This document shows, piece by piece, positions 53,527 to 63,744 of a stretch of DNA of 64,000 bases (its first letter is position 1; the number at the start of each line of letters is the position of its first letter). Origin of the DNA: Pyropia yezoensis (taxonomy: Eukaryota > Rhodophyta > Bangiophyceae > Bangiales > Bangiaceae); assembly GCA_009829735.1 (NCBI GenBank), contig CM020619.1:12453777-12517776 (forward strand). The letters run 5' to 3'. The notes under the pieces were generated by a model that was given only the letters and a program-made list of their open reading frames with translations, ran no database searches and was not told the DNA's origin. Made by a program: the position numbers and the translations under genes.

Positions 53527-54457
53527 AAGCTGCAGCGGCCGGCGGCCGTGGTGGTGGCGGCGGCAGCGGCGGTGGCGGTGGATGGAGGTGGGTAGGCGGA
53601 GACGCGCCGCCGCTGCCGCCACCGCCGCCGCCACGGCCGCCGCCGCCGCCGTGGGGACGGGCCGCCGCCGCCACGTGGGCGGTGCCGCCGCGGCCGCTGC
53701 CGCCGCCGCCGCTGTCGTGGCGTGGGGGCGCCCCCGGCGGGGCGGCGCCCGCGTCGGCGCCGCCGCCGCCATCGGCCGCCGGGTGGTGGGACCCGTGGGC
53801 GCCCCCGCCGCCGCCGCCGCCCATGCCGCCATCTTTGCGGGAGGGGGCAACGCTGGACGGCTGCTACGACATGCCAGACCCCATCTACCGGAGTTACGAA
53901 TCGTAGCGGGACGAGGTTCCGGGGGGGGGGGGGGGGGGGGGGGGGGAGGGGGGGGTGGTGAGAGGAGCGAGGGTGTCGCGGCAGGGGGGCTGCGCGATGG
54001 GGGGGAGCAACGTCAACGTCAACCCTTTTTTTTTTCTCTTTTTTTTTCTTTACTTTCCGTTTGCACACCCCTTCCCACCAGCCACGCCGCATGACAGGGT
54101 CCATGGCGCAGTCTCGGCCGCCCTCCTACGCCCACGCCCAGCCACACCGCGCGGCGCTGCCACAACCTCCCGCGCGCCCTCAACCCGCTCGCGGGTGCGG
54201 GTAGTGCCGCCACACACACCTGTACCTGGGCGCCGCTGGGGAGCCGCGAGAGGTCGGCCGTCTGATCGGGCCGCAGCCGGTTTAGCCGGCGGCTGCACCG
54301 TCAGCGGCAGCGTCGGCGGCGGTGGCGGCGGCTGCGGGGGCGGCGGTGACGAGGACAAGGACAAGGAAGACACTGACTGCTGTCGGCTCTGTGGACAGAA
54401 TGTCCCGTACCGCAGAGAGGGGAAGGGGGCACATTCGAGCCCCCGCCGGACAGCTCT
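53527..54457. other. Region between the PAN gene and the FAS1 pseudogene
   Basis: 53.53-53.90 kb may be the continuation of the PAN protein tail (see that entry). Then a poly-G tract (53917-53946 and on), a T-rich stretch (54026-54050), and GC-rich DNA with no supported gene. Confidence 0.45.
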
Positions 54458-55405
54458 TTACACGTACGGTACATAGAGAAGGAACAATGCCAACGAGAAT
54501 AAACAAGCCAACGCGGCCACACTGACCTCAAAATAGGACCCACCGTCGGCTGGAACGCGGCGGCGGGCCGACGGCGGTGCACTCCAAGGACCGTTGGAGC
54601 CACCGTGAACCACCACCAGTCCATGGCGCGTGCACGTACCGCACGCGCGAGTGACCGCCGTCACTGCCACAGCCACGATCGTGGCACCCACGGCGGGCTG
54701 TCGCGACAGCCCACCGTGGGTGCCGTCGCCGCGACCGCCCTTGGGACCGACCCCATTAGCGCCACGTCGGGGCACCACCACCGCCGACAAGATGTGGGTC
54801 ACTCCGTTGCTCGCAGGGATACCTATCCATTGACCATTGAAAGGAGATTGGCGTCCTCCATCGACGGCGCCGCATCCTGCAGCGTCTTCTTGTCCGCGCC
54901 TAACTTCACAAAGGCGCCCTCCATCGAGGTGTACCCCCCGGCAGCGACCAGCGCCTCTCGGCGCTCAGTGCCCCCGCCTTTACGTGGTACTTGAGGAAGG
55001 TGGCGAGCCGCCGAAGCAGACCCACCTCCAAAAGGTCGGCAAGCGGGAAGAGCTCTGTCTCGAGCGCCCCCACCGTGTCTATGTAATGTCCTCAAACTTC
55101 ATCACGCCCGCAAAGTCCACCCACACCGCATCATTGGGTGCAAAGAGGGTGAACGAGCCGCTGGCACCGTCCAGGGTGTCGTACAGGCCAGTGGCATTGA
55201 GCGCTCGCCTCGAGGACCGAAACGTCGTTGCGCCCGGCCACCAGCGCGGCATTCGAGGACCCAGGGGTGGCCGTCCCCGTGACGCGCCGCCGCCGCCGCC
55301 ACCGCCACGTGGCGGCACGGGGACAAGCGCGGCCGTGGCGGGCGCGGCGACGGCAGCGCGAGCGGCGGGGGCCGCCCCGCCGCAGCCGGTGGTGGCCGCC
55401 ATCAT
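54458..55405 (-). pseudogene. Fasciclin (FAS1) domain gene, broken by several frameshifts
   Basis: Minus strand. Start candidate MMAATTGCGG at 55405. FAS1 landmarks in order: NAALVAGRNDVSVLEA, ALNATGLYDTLDGASGSFTL then FAPNDAVWVDFAG, ELFPLADLLEVGLLRRLATF then LKYHVKAGALSAE, EALVAAGGYTSMEGAFVKLG with ANLLSMVNG, and IPASNGVTHILSAVVVPR, followed by a hydrophobic C-terminal helix (VAALACLFSLALFLLYV). FAS1 has the FAPTDxAF and YHV motifs; these are FAPNDAVW and YHV here. The pieces lie in different frames, with changes near 55,210, 55,083, 54,965 and 54,838. Not all are at homopolymers, so decay is more likely than sequencing error. FAS1 proteins are secreted or membrane-anchored adhesion proteins. 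Confidence 0.75.
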
Positions 55406-56739
55406 CGTACCGGCAACGGTGGCGGCGGCCGAGGGGGTGCGCCAGCCAGCGCATGGGGAGCCATCTGGGAGGGTAGGGAGCGAGGGAGCGAGGATCGGAG
55501 GGGGGGGCCGGTACACAAGAGGCACGTTGGGCGGCGAGGCGGGCGGCAGGGAGGAACCGTGAAGGCAGACGGCTGCGAGGGATGCCGGGGGTTCTTGGTC
55601 GGCTGCTGAACGGTCCCCCGATGGATGGCCGGCACCTGCCCACGGACGGGTGGCCTCTTACGCGACGCGGCGACCGCCCGGCGGGGTCTCAACGCCGCCC
55701 CGACGCGTCCCGCCCGGGTCACGACGCCACACCCACGCCCCACTGCGCTGCATCAGCCGGCCGCCGCTGCTACGAAAAAGGTCCCCCCCTCAGCAGGGGG
55801 GGGGCCTCAGGAGCTCCGGTGCATCGCCGCCCTCCCCCATTCCTTGTTGGGGTGCGGGGGTCAACCCGCTCCCCGCGGGGGCAAGGCGAGTGGTCGGGCG
55901 CGGGGCGGCCAGGGGGCCGGTACCGGTCAGCGCTCCCAGCCTCCCCCACCCGCACCCGCACCCCCCCCCCCCCTGCCTACATTTTTCCCTCCCCACGAAA
56001 CCTTCCGCTTCCCCCTCCCATTGCTCCCACTCTTTTCGCGACCCTGTCCGCCATTACCCCCCTCTGGTGGTCTCTCTTCCCCCCATCCACCCCCCTCTGC
56101 CCACCAGAGCGGCGCTGTCTGCCCGCACCTGCGTGATGGGGGACGAGGCGCGGCGGCCACCAGCCCCGTCGCCGACGGTTCGCTCCGTAGCCAACGATCC
56201 GCTTTGTAGCCGCCGCCCCACCCCCCCCTACCGACCTCCCGCCCTACCTACCCCCCATCTGCCCCGCCGACGCGTGGCCAGCATTGGTGTATACGTATAG
56301 GTGGCGGGCGGGCCGCCGCGGTGGTAGACGAGCGAAGCGGCCGGCCTCTACAGCAATGCAGTCGGCAGCTTCATTGGCGCGCGGCTCATCCCTTTGGCAG
56401 TGCCGCACGATCTTCTCCCAGGAGCCGGTGCGGGTGGGCACGGAGACTGCAGCCACGACCAAAGCGAAGAGAGCACAGCCACGCTCCTTCAAAGCGCTTC
56501 TGCTCAAGCATGGATAGTGAAACGCATCGGCCCACGTTGCGGGACCTTTAACCCTCTTCCTCACCCCCTTCTCTCCTCTTCCCCCCCTCGTCCCTCTTAT
56601 CCCTTCTTCCATCATCGCCCTTGTTTGCATCGGCCCGCGTTGCGGGACCCTCACCCCGCTTCCTCACCCCCTTCGCTCCTTTTCGCCCCCCCTCGCCCCT
56701 CTCCCCCCTTGTTCCCCTCCTCCGCCACCGCTCCCCACC
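55406..56739. other. Region between the FAS1 pseudogene and the Cys-rich gene
   Basis: GC-rich, C-tract DNA. 56524-56720 holds two direct repeat units of 103 bp. It lies just downstream of the Cys-rich gene, so it may be in its 3' UTR. No gene supported. Confidence 0.4.
56524..56720 (+). repeat. Two 103-bp direct repeat units
   Basis: Both start GCATCGGCCC then CGTTGCGGGACC, followed by a pyrimidine-rich tract TTCCTCACCCCCTTC. Units start at 56524 and 56627. Confidence 0.7.
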
Positions 56740-58833
56740 TCAGCCCGCCGCCCGCCACAAGCATGTCCGCAGGCGGGCGCCGCCCGCGGGTGCCTGCCCA
56801 CACACCCACCCCTCCCCCGCACAGTCAGCGTCGTCGTCACACACCTCTGCCGCCACGTCGGCGGCGGTGCGGGCGGCGCACCGGCCGTCGGCGCCGCACG
56901 CCAGCTCCCGCCAGCACTTGGCCGCCGCGTTGTCACACGCCTCAGCGGGGCCCACCCAGCGGCGGCACGTCCGGCCCGCCGCCCCCGCGCCGCGCCAGCA
57001 GGCGTGGCCTGGAGCGCAGTCGCCGTCGGCGGCGCACGCCCCCCCCGGTGCCACCATCGGCTCACACCTCCCCGCCAGGCACCGGCCGTCTGCGCACGGC
57101 TCCAGGTCGCCGGTGCACGCGGCGCCGACGGGGGCGCCTACGAGGCACACCTTGGAAAGCCAGGGGGACCGGGAGGAGGGGCGGTGGCACACAAGGCCAT
57201 CCCCACAGGGCCGGTTGTCGCCGTTGCACGAGCCATTGACCAGCACCGCGCGGTGCCCCACCAGCGGCCCACACACACCCGCCACGCAGTCCGTGCCCGA
57301 CCGGTTTTCACAGTCCCCAACGTCCCCGCAGGGGCCCCCGTGGGGGCGCTGGTACCGGCACTCGTAGCGGGAGGACGCGCCGGTGATGCGCACGCTCAGG
57401 CACTCGAGCGGCAGCCCCGTGGCGTCAACGGTGCCGCCACAGGGCCCCTGGAAGGTGGGGTCGCACGGCTGGCCCTCCCCCGGCAGGTCCTCGGGCGCGG
57501 GCGCCACGCACACCCCGCCCACACAGGTGAGGAGGAGGTCCGTTTCGCAATACTCCGTGCCGCGGGTGCCGTCGGGGGAGCAGCTGGCGCCCGCCCGCCG
57601 GTTGATGTCGGCACACACCCACCGGGCGACGGCGGTGACCCCCGCGTTGTCGACGCAGCTGCTCCCATCGGGGCACTTGTCGGTGCGCCGGGCGCCGGCG
57701 CCGCACTCGTCGCCCGCGACGGCGCCCTCACTGGTGGCCTGGCAGGCGCCCCCGACGCACAGCAGCCGCCCCCCACACACGTTGTCAATCCCCACCAGGC
57801 CACACGGCTCGCCCGCCGCCTTGTGCCGCATGCACACCCGCTGCCCCACGTCCACGTCCTCACACCACAGCCCCGAGCCCCCCGCGCTGCACCGTTCAGA
57901 CGAGGTGCACGGTTCCCCAAGGCGGGGCATCCGGCAGGTGCCCGCCACCCAGCCGGGGCACTGGTTGTACTTGCACACCACCCCGCCGGGGGCCTCGCAG
58001 GTGAGGTCGTCCGCACAGGCGTCGTGCGGGGTGCTGCACGCACCCCCCACGTCATTCCACGCGTACGGCACGCACGTGCCGTTCTTGCAGGTGAGGGAGC
58101 CCGGGCAGGACCAGCGGAGGGTCGTCCCCGGCCCGCAGCGATCGCCCGCAACCACCTCCTGGCACGTTGGCGGGCCACTGCTCCCCGGGCAGGTGGTGTT
58201 GGTGCACGCGCCGGCGGGGGTGGCGCACTTGAACCGCTGCTGGCAGGTCTGGTAGGGGGACGTGCCGCACGGCTCGCCGAGGCCCTGGTAGGCGGCCGCG
58301 CAGGCGCGGCCGCCGCCCCCGTCCCGCGGGTACACGCAGTCGAGCGGGGCCGCACAGCCCACCTCGGCGACGCAGGGGGCGCCCAGGGTGACCGGCGGGA
58401 CCTTGCGCTGACACCGCCCCCCGCGGCAGGTGACCGTCTCGGCCACGGGGGGATCCCTGCCCGCCTCGTAGCCGGGGCACCCCAGCCCCGTGCTGTTGCA
58501 CAGCTGGCCGAGCCCGACGTACGCCCGACACGTTGCTCCGTCGGTGCCGTAGCCGGGGCGGCACCACAGGGGGGGGCTCACCGCGTAGCCGCCACAGTCG
58601 TCATCGTCGGTGCAGGGCTCCCCGGCGGGGGACCGCACCTGGCGGGCGACCGCCGGGGGGCCCGCGCCGCCGTCGCTGGTCCCAACAGGTAGCCCGTACG
58701 CCGGCGCCGCGGCCGCCGTCAGTGCCCCAGCCGGGGCACCAACGGCGCCAGTCACCGCTGCAGTCGCCGCCGCTGCCGCCGCCGCGGCCACCGCCAGCCC
58801 AGCCGCCACTGACAACCGCATCGGCCCGCCCAT
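56740..58833 (-). CDS. Cys-rich secreted protein with repeated G-x-x-C modules
   Basis: 697 aa, from MGGPMRLSVAAGLAVAAAAA. The N-terminus is a signal peptide (Ala-rich hydrophobic core ending near VGAPAGA). The mature part has about ten or more modules of the type G-xPC-x4-D-C-x-G-L-x-C-x-G-x-C: for example GEPCTDDDDCGGYAV, GDRCGPGTTLRWSCPGSLTC, GGPCGDVGDCENRSGTDC, GAACTGDLEPCADGRC, GGACAADGDCAPGHACW. The spacing resembles Dickkopf/EB-type disulfide-rich modules, but I do not assign it to one. It is the longest clean ORF here, with few low-complexity inserts. Likely an extracellular matrix or cell-wall protein; function unknown. It ends RTCLWRAAG. The alternative start MRLSV is four codons in. 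Confidence 0.85.
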   Translation of the reverse strand: MGGPMRLSVAAGLAVAAAAAAAATAAVTGAVGAPAGALTAAAAPAYGLPVGTSDGGAGPPAVARQVRSPAGEPCTDDDDCGGYAVSPPLWCRPGYGTDGATCRAYVGLGQLCNSTGLGCPGYEAGRDPPVAETVTCRGGRCQRKVPPVTLGAPCVAEVGCAAPLDCVYPRDGGGGRACAAAYQGLGEPCGTSPYQTCQQRFKCATPAGACTNTTCPGSSGPPTCQEVVAGDRCGPGTTLRWSCPGSLTCKNGTCVPYAWNDVGGACSTPHDACADDLTCEAPGGVVCKYNQCPGWVAGTCRMPRLGEPCTSSERCSAGGSGLWCEDVDVGQRVCMRHKAAGEPCGLVGIDNVCGGRLLCVGGACQATSEGAVAGDECGAGARRTDKCPDGSSCVDNAGVTAVARWVCADINRRAGASCSPDGTRGTEYCETDLLLTCVGGVCVAPAPEDLPGEGQPCDPTFQGPCGGTVDATGLPLECLSVRITGASSRYECRYQRPHGGPCGDVGDCENRSGTDCVAGVCGPLVGHRAVLVNGSCNGDNRPCGDGLVCHRPSSRSPWLSKVCLVGAPVGAACTGDLEPCADGRCLAGRCEPMVAPGGACAADGDCAPGHACWRGAGAAGRTCRRWVGPAEACDNAAAKCWRELACGADGRCAARTAADVAAEVCDDDADCAGEGWVCGQAPAGGARLRTCLWRAAG

Positions 58834-59792
58834 GGCTGGGCGGGGAGTCCCCTACTCCCACCCCCACCCCCCCCCTACACGTTCAGCAGACGGGTACGCG
58901 GTGGGGGGTCCGCCCCACCGCGGCAGCCTGCAGGGGCGGTGGGAGCGGGGGGGGCGGGGGGGCGCCTGACAGAGGCAGCGTGGGGAGGGGGAAGCACGCC
59001 CAGTCGTCGACGCAGCCACAACAAGTGTGTCGGGGGGCAAGGGGGGGCGGGACTAGCGCGCGGTGGCAGGCAACCCCCTCGACCGGTCTTGAAGTGGCAC
59101 CGGGCCAGCGCAGGCGCCGCTGCAGGCGGCCGGGGGCCCACCCCTCCCCCGTCTTGTCTCACCCCCGCCTCACCGCGCTACCCACACCACGCCAGCCGGA
59201 AAAGTAATAAAACCATGAAGGAGTGGTGGAGGGGGCAGGGGGGGGGCGAAGACACGGGGAGGGGGGGTCGAGCCCCACCCGCCACGCCACCGGCCGTACT
59301 GCCGCCAGCAGGGTGCCACCAAACCCCACGCCAACCCCGCTCCCCCGGGGCGCGACGCCACACAGGAGGGGCGGGGGAAGCAGACGCGGCGGGCGTGGCG
59401 GGGAAGCCATGGCGGCGGGGACGTGGAAGCGACGGAGAGGCCATATCTCGGCGGGGACGCGGAATCGACGGGGAAGTGGAAGTGGCGGGGGAGCAGACGC
59501 GGCGGGTGCACGGCGCGGGGGCCTGCTGCCGGGGGGGGGCGGGGGGGCCCACCGTCAAGCCCTCCGCCCCGGCTCTCAGCCGCCCCACGCAAATACGCCC
59601 TACCCACCCGCTCCTCCGCCTTGGCCAGGCGCTACCGCGCCGCCATTGGGGGGGGGGGGCCGGTGTGCACGCACCGTCCACCGACTTGGCATCCGGGGGT
59701 AGCGGCAGCAGCGCAGGAAGACGTCAGGGAGTCGGGGAGGGAAGGGTGCAGCTTCCGCGCAGGAGCGAGGAAGAATAGTTAAAAATTGGCTA
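58834..59792. other. 5' side of the Cys-rich gene
   Basis: Probable promoter of the Cys-rich gene at 58.83-59.2 kb. Short GCGGGGACGYGGAA repeats lie at 59.41-59.48 kb. A lower-GC stretch begins at about 59.76 kb. No gene supported. Confidence 0.4.
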
Positions 59793-61128
59793 GTGTCTAT
59801 TCTACTGACCGCCTCATTTGAGGCGATTCGCCTCATTTGAGGCGGTTTTTGAGCGCCATTTTCGACGTCTTTCGCTCGTCGGAGAAGGCTTTTGACGCCA
59901 GAAATGGACTCAGCGCAGTCAGTTTGCCCTTGGGTGAAACTGCGGGACCCCAAGGACGACAAAAAGTCATCGGTCGGCGACTTTTTTCCGCGCCGCAGAC
60001 GCGCATTCCGGCGTGGTGGCGACCACTGTATAGGCCGTCCAGCAGGCCATCCACATGAGCAGTTTCTACTTCCTTTTGCCCGTCTCTGCAGTCTTCCCCA
60101 CCCGCCGTGCGTGTACACTTTCCCAGTGCCTCCGTTTGCATCATCCTTCCTTTTTGTCGAAGCCAACCTCCCCCGATACTCCCTCTTGTTTCCTGTCCTA
60201 CACCACAGGGAGAGGCGCGACCGTCGGCTACGCCTGCCACGGCCGCCACCCTTGTGTGCTACTCCATGCCTGCACCGCCTACTTCTCTCTCCCCGCCCGC
60301 TCGCCTGCGCGGCGCAAGCACACCATGGCCCCTCCCCCCCGCCTCCCCCGCTCCAGCTGTGGCACCCCCCCGCCACCCAACTGCCAAGGCCTCGTGCAGA
60401 CCCAACACGTTCGCGCTACGCGGTAACACGTCACGCCCACGTCTCCCTCCAGGGACGGCCTCAGCCCCACGCTGGCGACATTCAGACGAGCGCCGCCGCC
60501 GGGCGCAGCCGCGCACCGCGGCATCTGCGTCGCGCATGAGCGGGTCCAGTCTTTCACGCGCCGCCCTCGCCGCAGACCCACCCCACTCCTCCTTTTCCTG
60601 CTTCTCCCCCCCCCCCCTCCGTCTCTCCTCATGTACTCCTGCCGCCCCCCCCATACCCCTCTTACGCAGCCTGCCTGCCGGCGGTCTCCCAGCAGCCGCG
60701 TTCGGGACTTCCCCGCCCTCGTGCGACCCGGTAACCTTTCACGCCGCCCCACGAGACCTGTTTTTGCCCATCGGCCTGGCAAACTGGCACGGCCGGGGCG
60801 CACTTTCCCGTACGCGGTCGACGGGTGGTATGCTGGATCCGTCGTTCCCACCGCCGCCGCTGCCGCCCCCGCCCCCGCCGCCCCCGCCACAGCCAGTCCC
60901 CGCCGCACAAAGTGAAGGGGAGGGGGTGGGGAGTGTCCCTAGCGGGAGAGAAGCGGAGGGAGCTGGCCAGGGGGGGCTGCAGGCGGAGCGGAAGCTGTCT
61001 GGGGCGGGTACCGACAGCCTCTTCTTTGTCAGACGTGTCAAAATCGGTGATTTCCGGTGATCCGGGGGGAGCCTCATTTGAGGCTCGAGGTCGCCTCATT
61101 TGAGGCGAATGTGCAGTAAAATAGACAC
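59793..61128. mobile_element. TA-flanked 1.3-kb DNA element with subterminal GCCTCATTTGAGGC hairpins
   Basis: The left end is GTGTCTATTCTACTG and the right end, reverse-complemented, GTGTCTATTTTACTG, with TA on both sides (59791-59792 and 61129-61130). The hairpin word GCCTCATTTGAGGC occurs twice near each end (59811-59824, 59830-59843, 61071-61084, 61093-61106), like subterminal transposase-binding repeats. The centre (60.0-61.0 kb) is GC-rich, host-like DNA with poly-C and no transposase, so the element looks non-autonomous and may carry captured host sequence. The superfamily is inferred from the TA only. Confidence 0.72.
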
Positions 61129-62005
61129 TAGCTATTCAGCTACTACACATCGTCACCTTTCACTTTTTGCCGCTCAGGCCCGCATCAGGGCTCCTGAGCG
61201 CGGTGGCTCGCTCAGATTGGCGTTTTGAGACGACCTTTGGTGCGCGTCACTTCTCGCTCGAAATCGCTCGAGCGAGCGAGACGCCGTAGTCACGAGACCG
61301 CAGTGAACCGCGCTCTGTGATTGGTCAAGTCGTGATCCTTCCTGTGCTGCTGCGCCAGACTGTGTCGCGCCCGATCAGACCGCTGCGCGCACTCCCTTCA
61401 CTCACTGCATCCGCCTCGCCCCGGTCGACATTCCCCGTGCCGTGCGCGCAGACGGCGGCCAACAGGGCCGCCGCCACGAATGCGCCGCGGGGAGTAGCGG
61501 TCGAAGTCGGTGACCGCCGCCACACTCGCCTCCCGCCTCGCAACGACCGCCACCACACTCGCCACCCACGTCGCAACGACCGCCGCCTCGGCGGCTGCCG
61601 CCAGGACGACGGCTCGTCTTCCCGTTTCTGCCCGCGCAGAGCAGCGCGACCACCCGACGTCGTGCGCCTTTCGGTCGTGCTTGGGGGCTTTCCAGCTGTG
61701 TCGCGGGTGAAAACCAGCGCCGCTACCAAGCTGAGGCGTGGTCAGGGGCGGCGACTCTGCAGGGCTGTAACTATTAGCTTTTGAAAAGCTCGCTGCGCAG
61801 GCAGGGTGAGGCGGGAAAGCTCGCTGGAGGGAAAGGGCGGCCTGTAAAAACAGCGGCTGCTGGTGGGAACGGGGCAGGGGGTGGATGCGTGCTGCAAAGG
61901 GCAGTGCACAACCCATGAGGGGACATCGTAGGACACCTCTACAAATGACGTGTGACGCGCAGTTCCTTTTCAGGGCACTCCCCTACCCAAAGTGTGGCGC
62001 CGGCC
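61129..62005. other. Non-coding stretch right of the TA element
   Basis: Holds CGCTCGAGCGAGCGAG-type palindromic words (61255-61280) and direct CGCAACGACCGCC-type repeats (61535-61585). No supported gene. Confidence 0.4.
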
Positions 62006-63744
62006 TTACGTCTCACCCTCGACTTCCTCCGGTATCCGCACGCCTCCTGATGAACGAAAGGCGTTGTGCAAGTAGCGCTGCTCGCGCCCGTCGCGACTAG
62101 GTCCCCCCAACTCGGCGGGGTTGGTCCCCACGCCCCGGCGCAGGAAGAGGTCCGCAAAGTCCGGCACCACGTGAACAACACGACGCCAGTCCTCGACAGG
62201 CACCCGCAACAGGCGGACGTTGCCGTCACCGCCGCTTGATGGACCGCTTGGCTGCCATTTCCAGCGCAGGTGGGTGCACCCACGACTGGTGAGCGGTCCG
62301 TCCTCCTCGCCCGTGCGCACAAGCGCCGCCACAATGGCGACGTCCTCGCCTTCCAACCGCGCCAGCGCCCTAACTTGACCGAAGCTCTCGGGCGTGCCAG
62401 CGTCGACTCCCTCGCGTCGGAACGCCAACTAATCGTACCATGGCGCGCCGCGATCCCGGGGCGACGCTCGCACCAGCTGCCGCTCGCGAAGTCCGCCGGG
62501 GACGCGCGTCACAAAGTGTACGCATGTCATCACCCTCACTCGGTCGGCAGATGCCAGCCCGAGAACACTGCCGACGCCTGCCAATCCCGGCAACGCAGCC
62601 AAGTGTGCCACCGTCTCCTCCCGGAGGTGCGGAGCAGCCGGGCGGCGCACGCCCGCGGCCGACGTTGGGCCGACCGGGGCGACAGGGCAGACAGAGGGAC
62701 CACTACCTCCAGCAGGGGCTGCTGCACCCGCAGTCGCAGTGTCGCGAGCGTTGCATTGGCTTCCGGGACCGGCAAGCCCGGCTCGTCATCATCGGCCTCG
62801 TTGCCATCACTGTCGCAATCCAGGTCCTCATCGCCGCCCTCTGCGGCGGCAGCGGCCGCCGACGCCGCCGCGTCAGCCGCCCTGTTCCGCTGCAGCACCG
62901 CTCTGGATCCTTGGGCGTGGCGCACCAAGTGCCGCAAAAACCCCGCCGCACTCTTGTTAGTGCGTGCGTGGTAGCGCTTGTCTTCCTTGTGCTGCTGCTC
63001 GTTGTTGCTCGTGTCCCCGTTCATAATGTTTCCATGGAAGCGCACGGCCTCGAGTAGATGCGCAAGCAGCTTGTGGACCTTGGTTGTGTGCAGAGGGCCC
63101 AAGGTTGGGACAGCATAACACAATACAAGTTCCTGAGCCTGCTTCGCAATCGCATCCCCCTCCACTAAGGTCATACGGGAGGCGACGGCCTCCCCCAAGT
63201 GCCGCGTAATCCGCCCAACGAGTAGGGCATACTCGGCAAACATGGCGGTGATGGCTGCATGTGGAGAAGTGTCTGGGAACGCCTCGCGATAAGCCGACCA
63301 ATAAAATCTGGCGTTGGCGTGCTGCTTTCCACAAGAGCCGCGACCCGCTGCACCCGGGTCTGCCTCCACCTCGTCGGCGGCAGGCACCTCCTCCTCCTCC
63401 CCACCGTTTTCATCGCCCCATAGGCTGCGGAGCAGCTCGCCCGCTGGGTTGGGATCTTGCGAGGGTGCGCCGTCATCGACGGTCCCCTCGGCGCTAGGCG
63501 CAGCGGCCTCGTTGTCGCCGGGCAGTTCGTCAGAAGGGGGTGCTCGAAGTTGCTCCTCCGCTGGCCCTGCGGCGGTGTCCTCGCCGCCCGCTGTGTTGGC
63601 AGGTTTGCGGAGTCCGCGGTCAAAAATGCCAGCCACCAGGTAGGGAAGAATCCACACCCCCAGCCGCTGCTCTCTACCAGTAAAAGTAGACTGCTTGTCC
63701 TTGGCCGACATGACGTAGCTTTTGGTACAAAACACGACATCCAA
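62006..63744 (-). pseudogene. Degenerate gene of an unrecognised, possibly transposon-derived family
   Basis: The main frame (63744-62536) begins without a normal ATG context and reads QRLGVWILPYLVAGIFDRGL, an acidic spacer, RFYWSAYREAFPDTSPHAA with ITAMFAEYALLVGRITRHLG, ELVLCYAVPTLGPLHTTKVH with KLLAHLLEAVRFHGNIMNGD, then TSNNEQQHKEDKRYHARTNK and SAAGFLRHLVRHAQGSRAV. After an acidic spacer the frame changes (near 62,640) to SADRVRVMTCVHFVTRVPGG and, past an in-frame TAG (62429-62431), to FGQVRALARLEGEDVAIVAA and VEDWRRVVHVVPDFADLFL. The H-x-L-x-HL-x-E-x-x-RFHG ... NE-x-x-HK-x-x-K-x-Y-x-RTN pattern loosely recalls the C-terminal halves of TNP2/DUF4218-type transposon proteins. I do not recognise the family. 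At least one frameshift and one stop; upstream exons may lie beyond 63,744. Confidence 0.5.

Noticed and set aside
59811-61106. Repeated GCCTCATTTGAGGC words as a possible CRISPR array
   Set aside because: Only two copies per end, no regular spacers, and the setting is eukaryotic; they fit subterminal transposon repeats.
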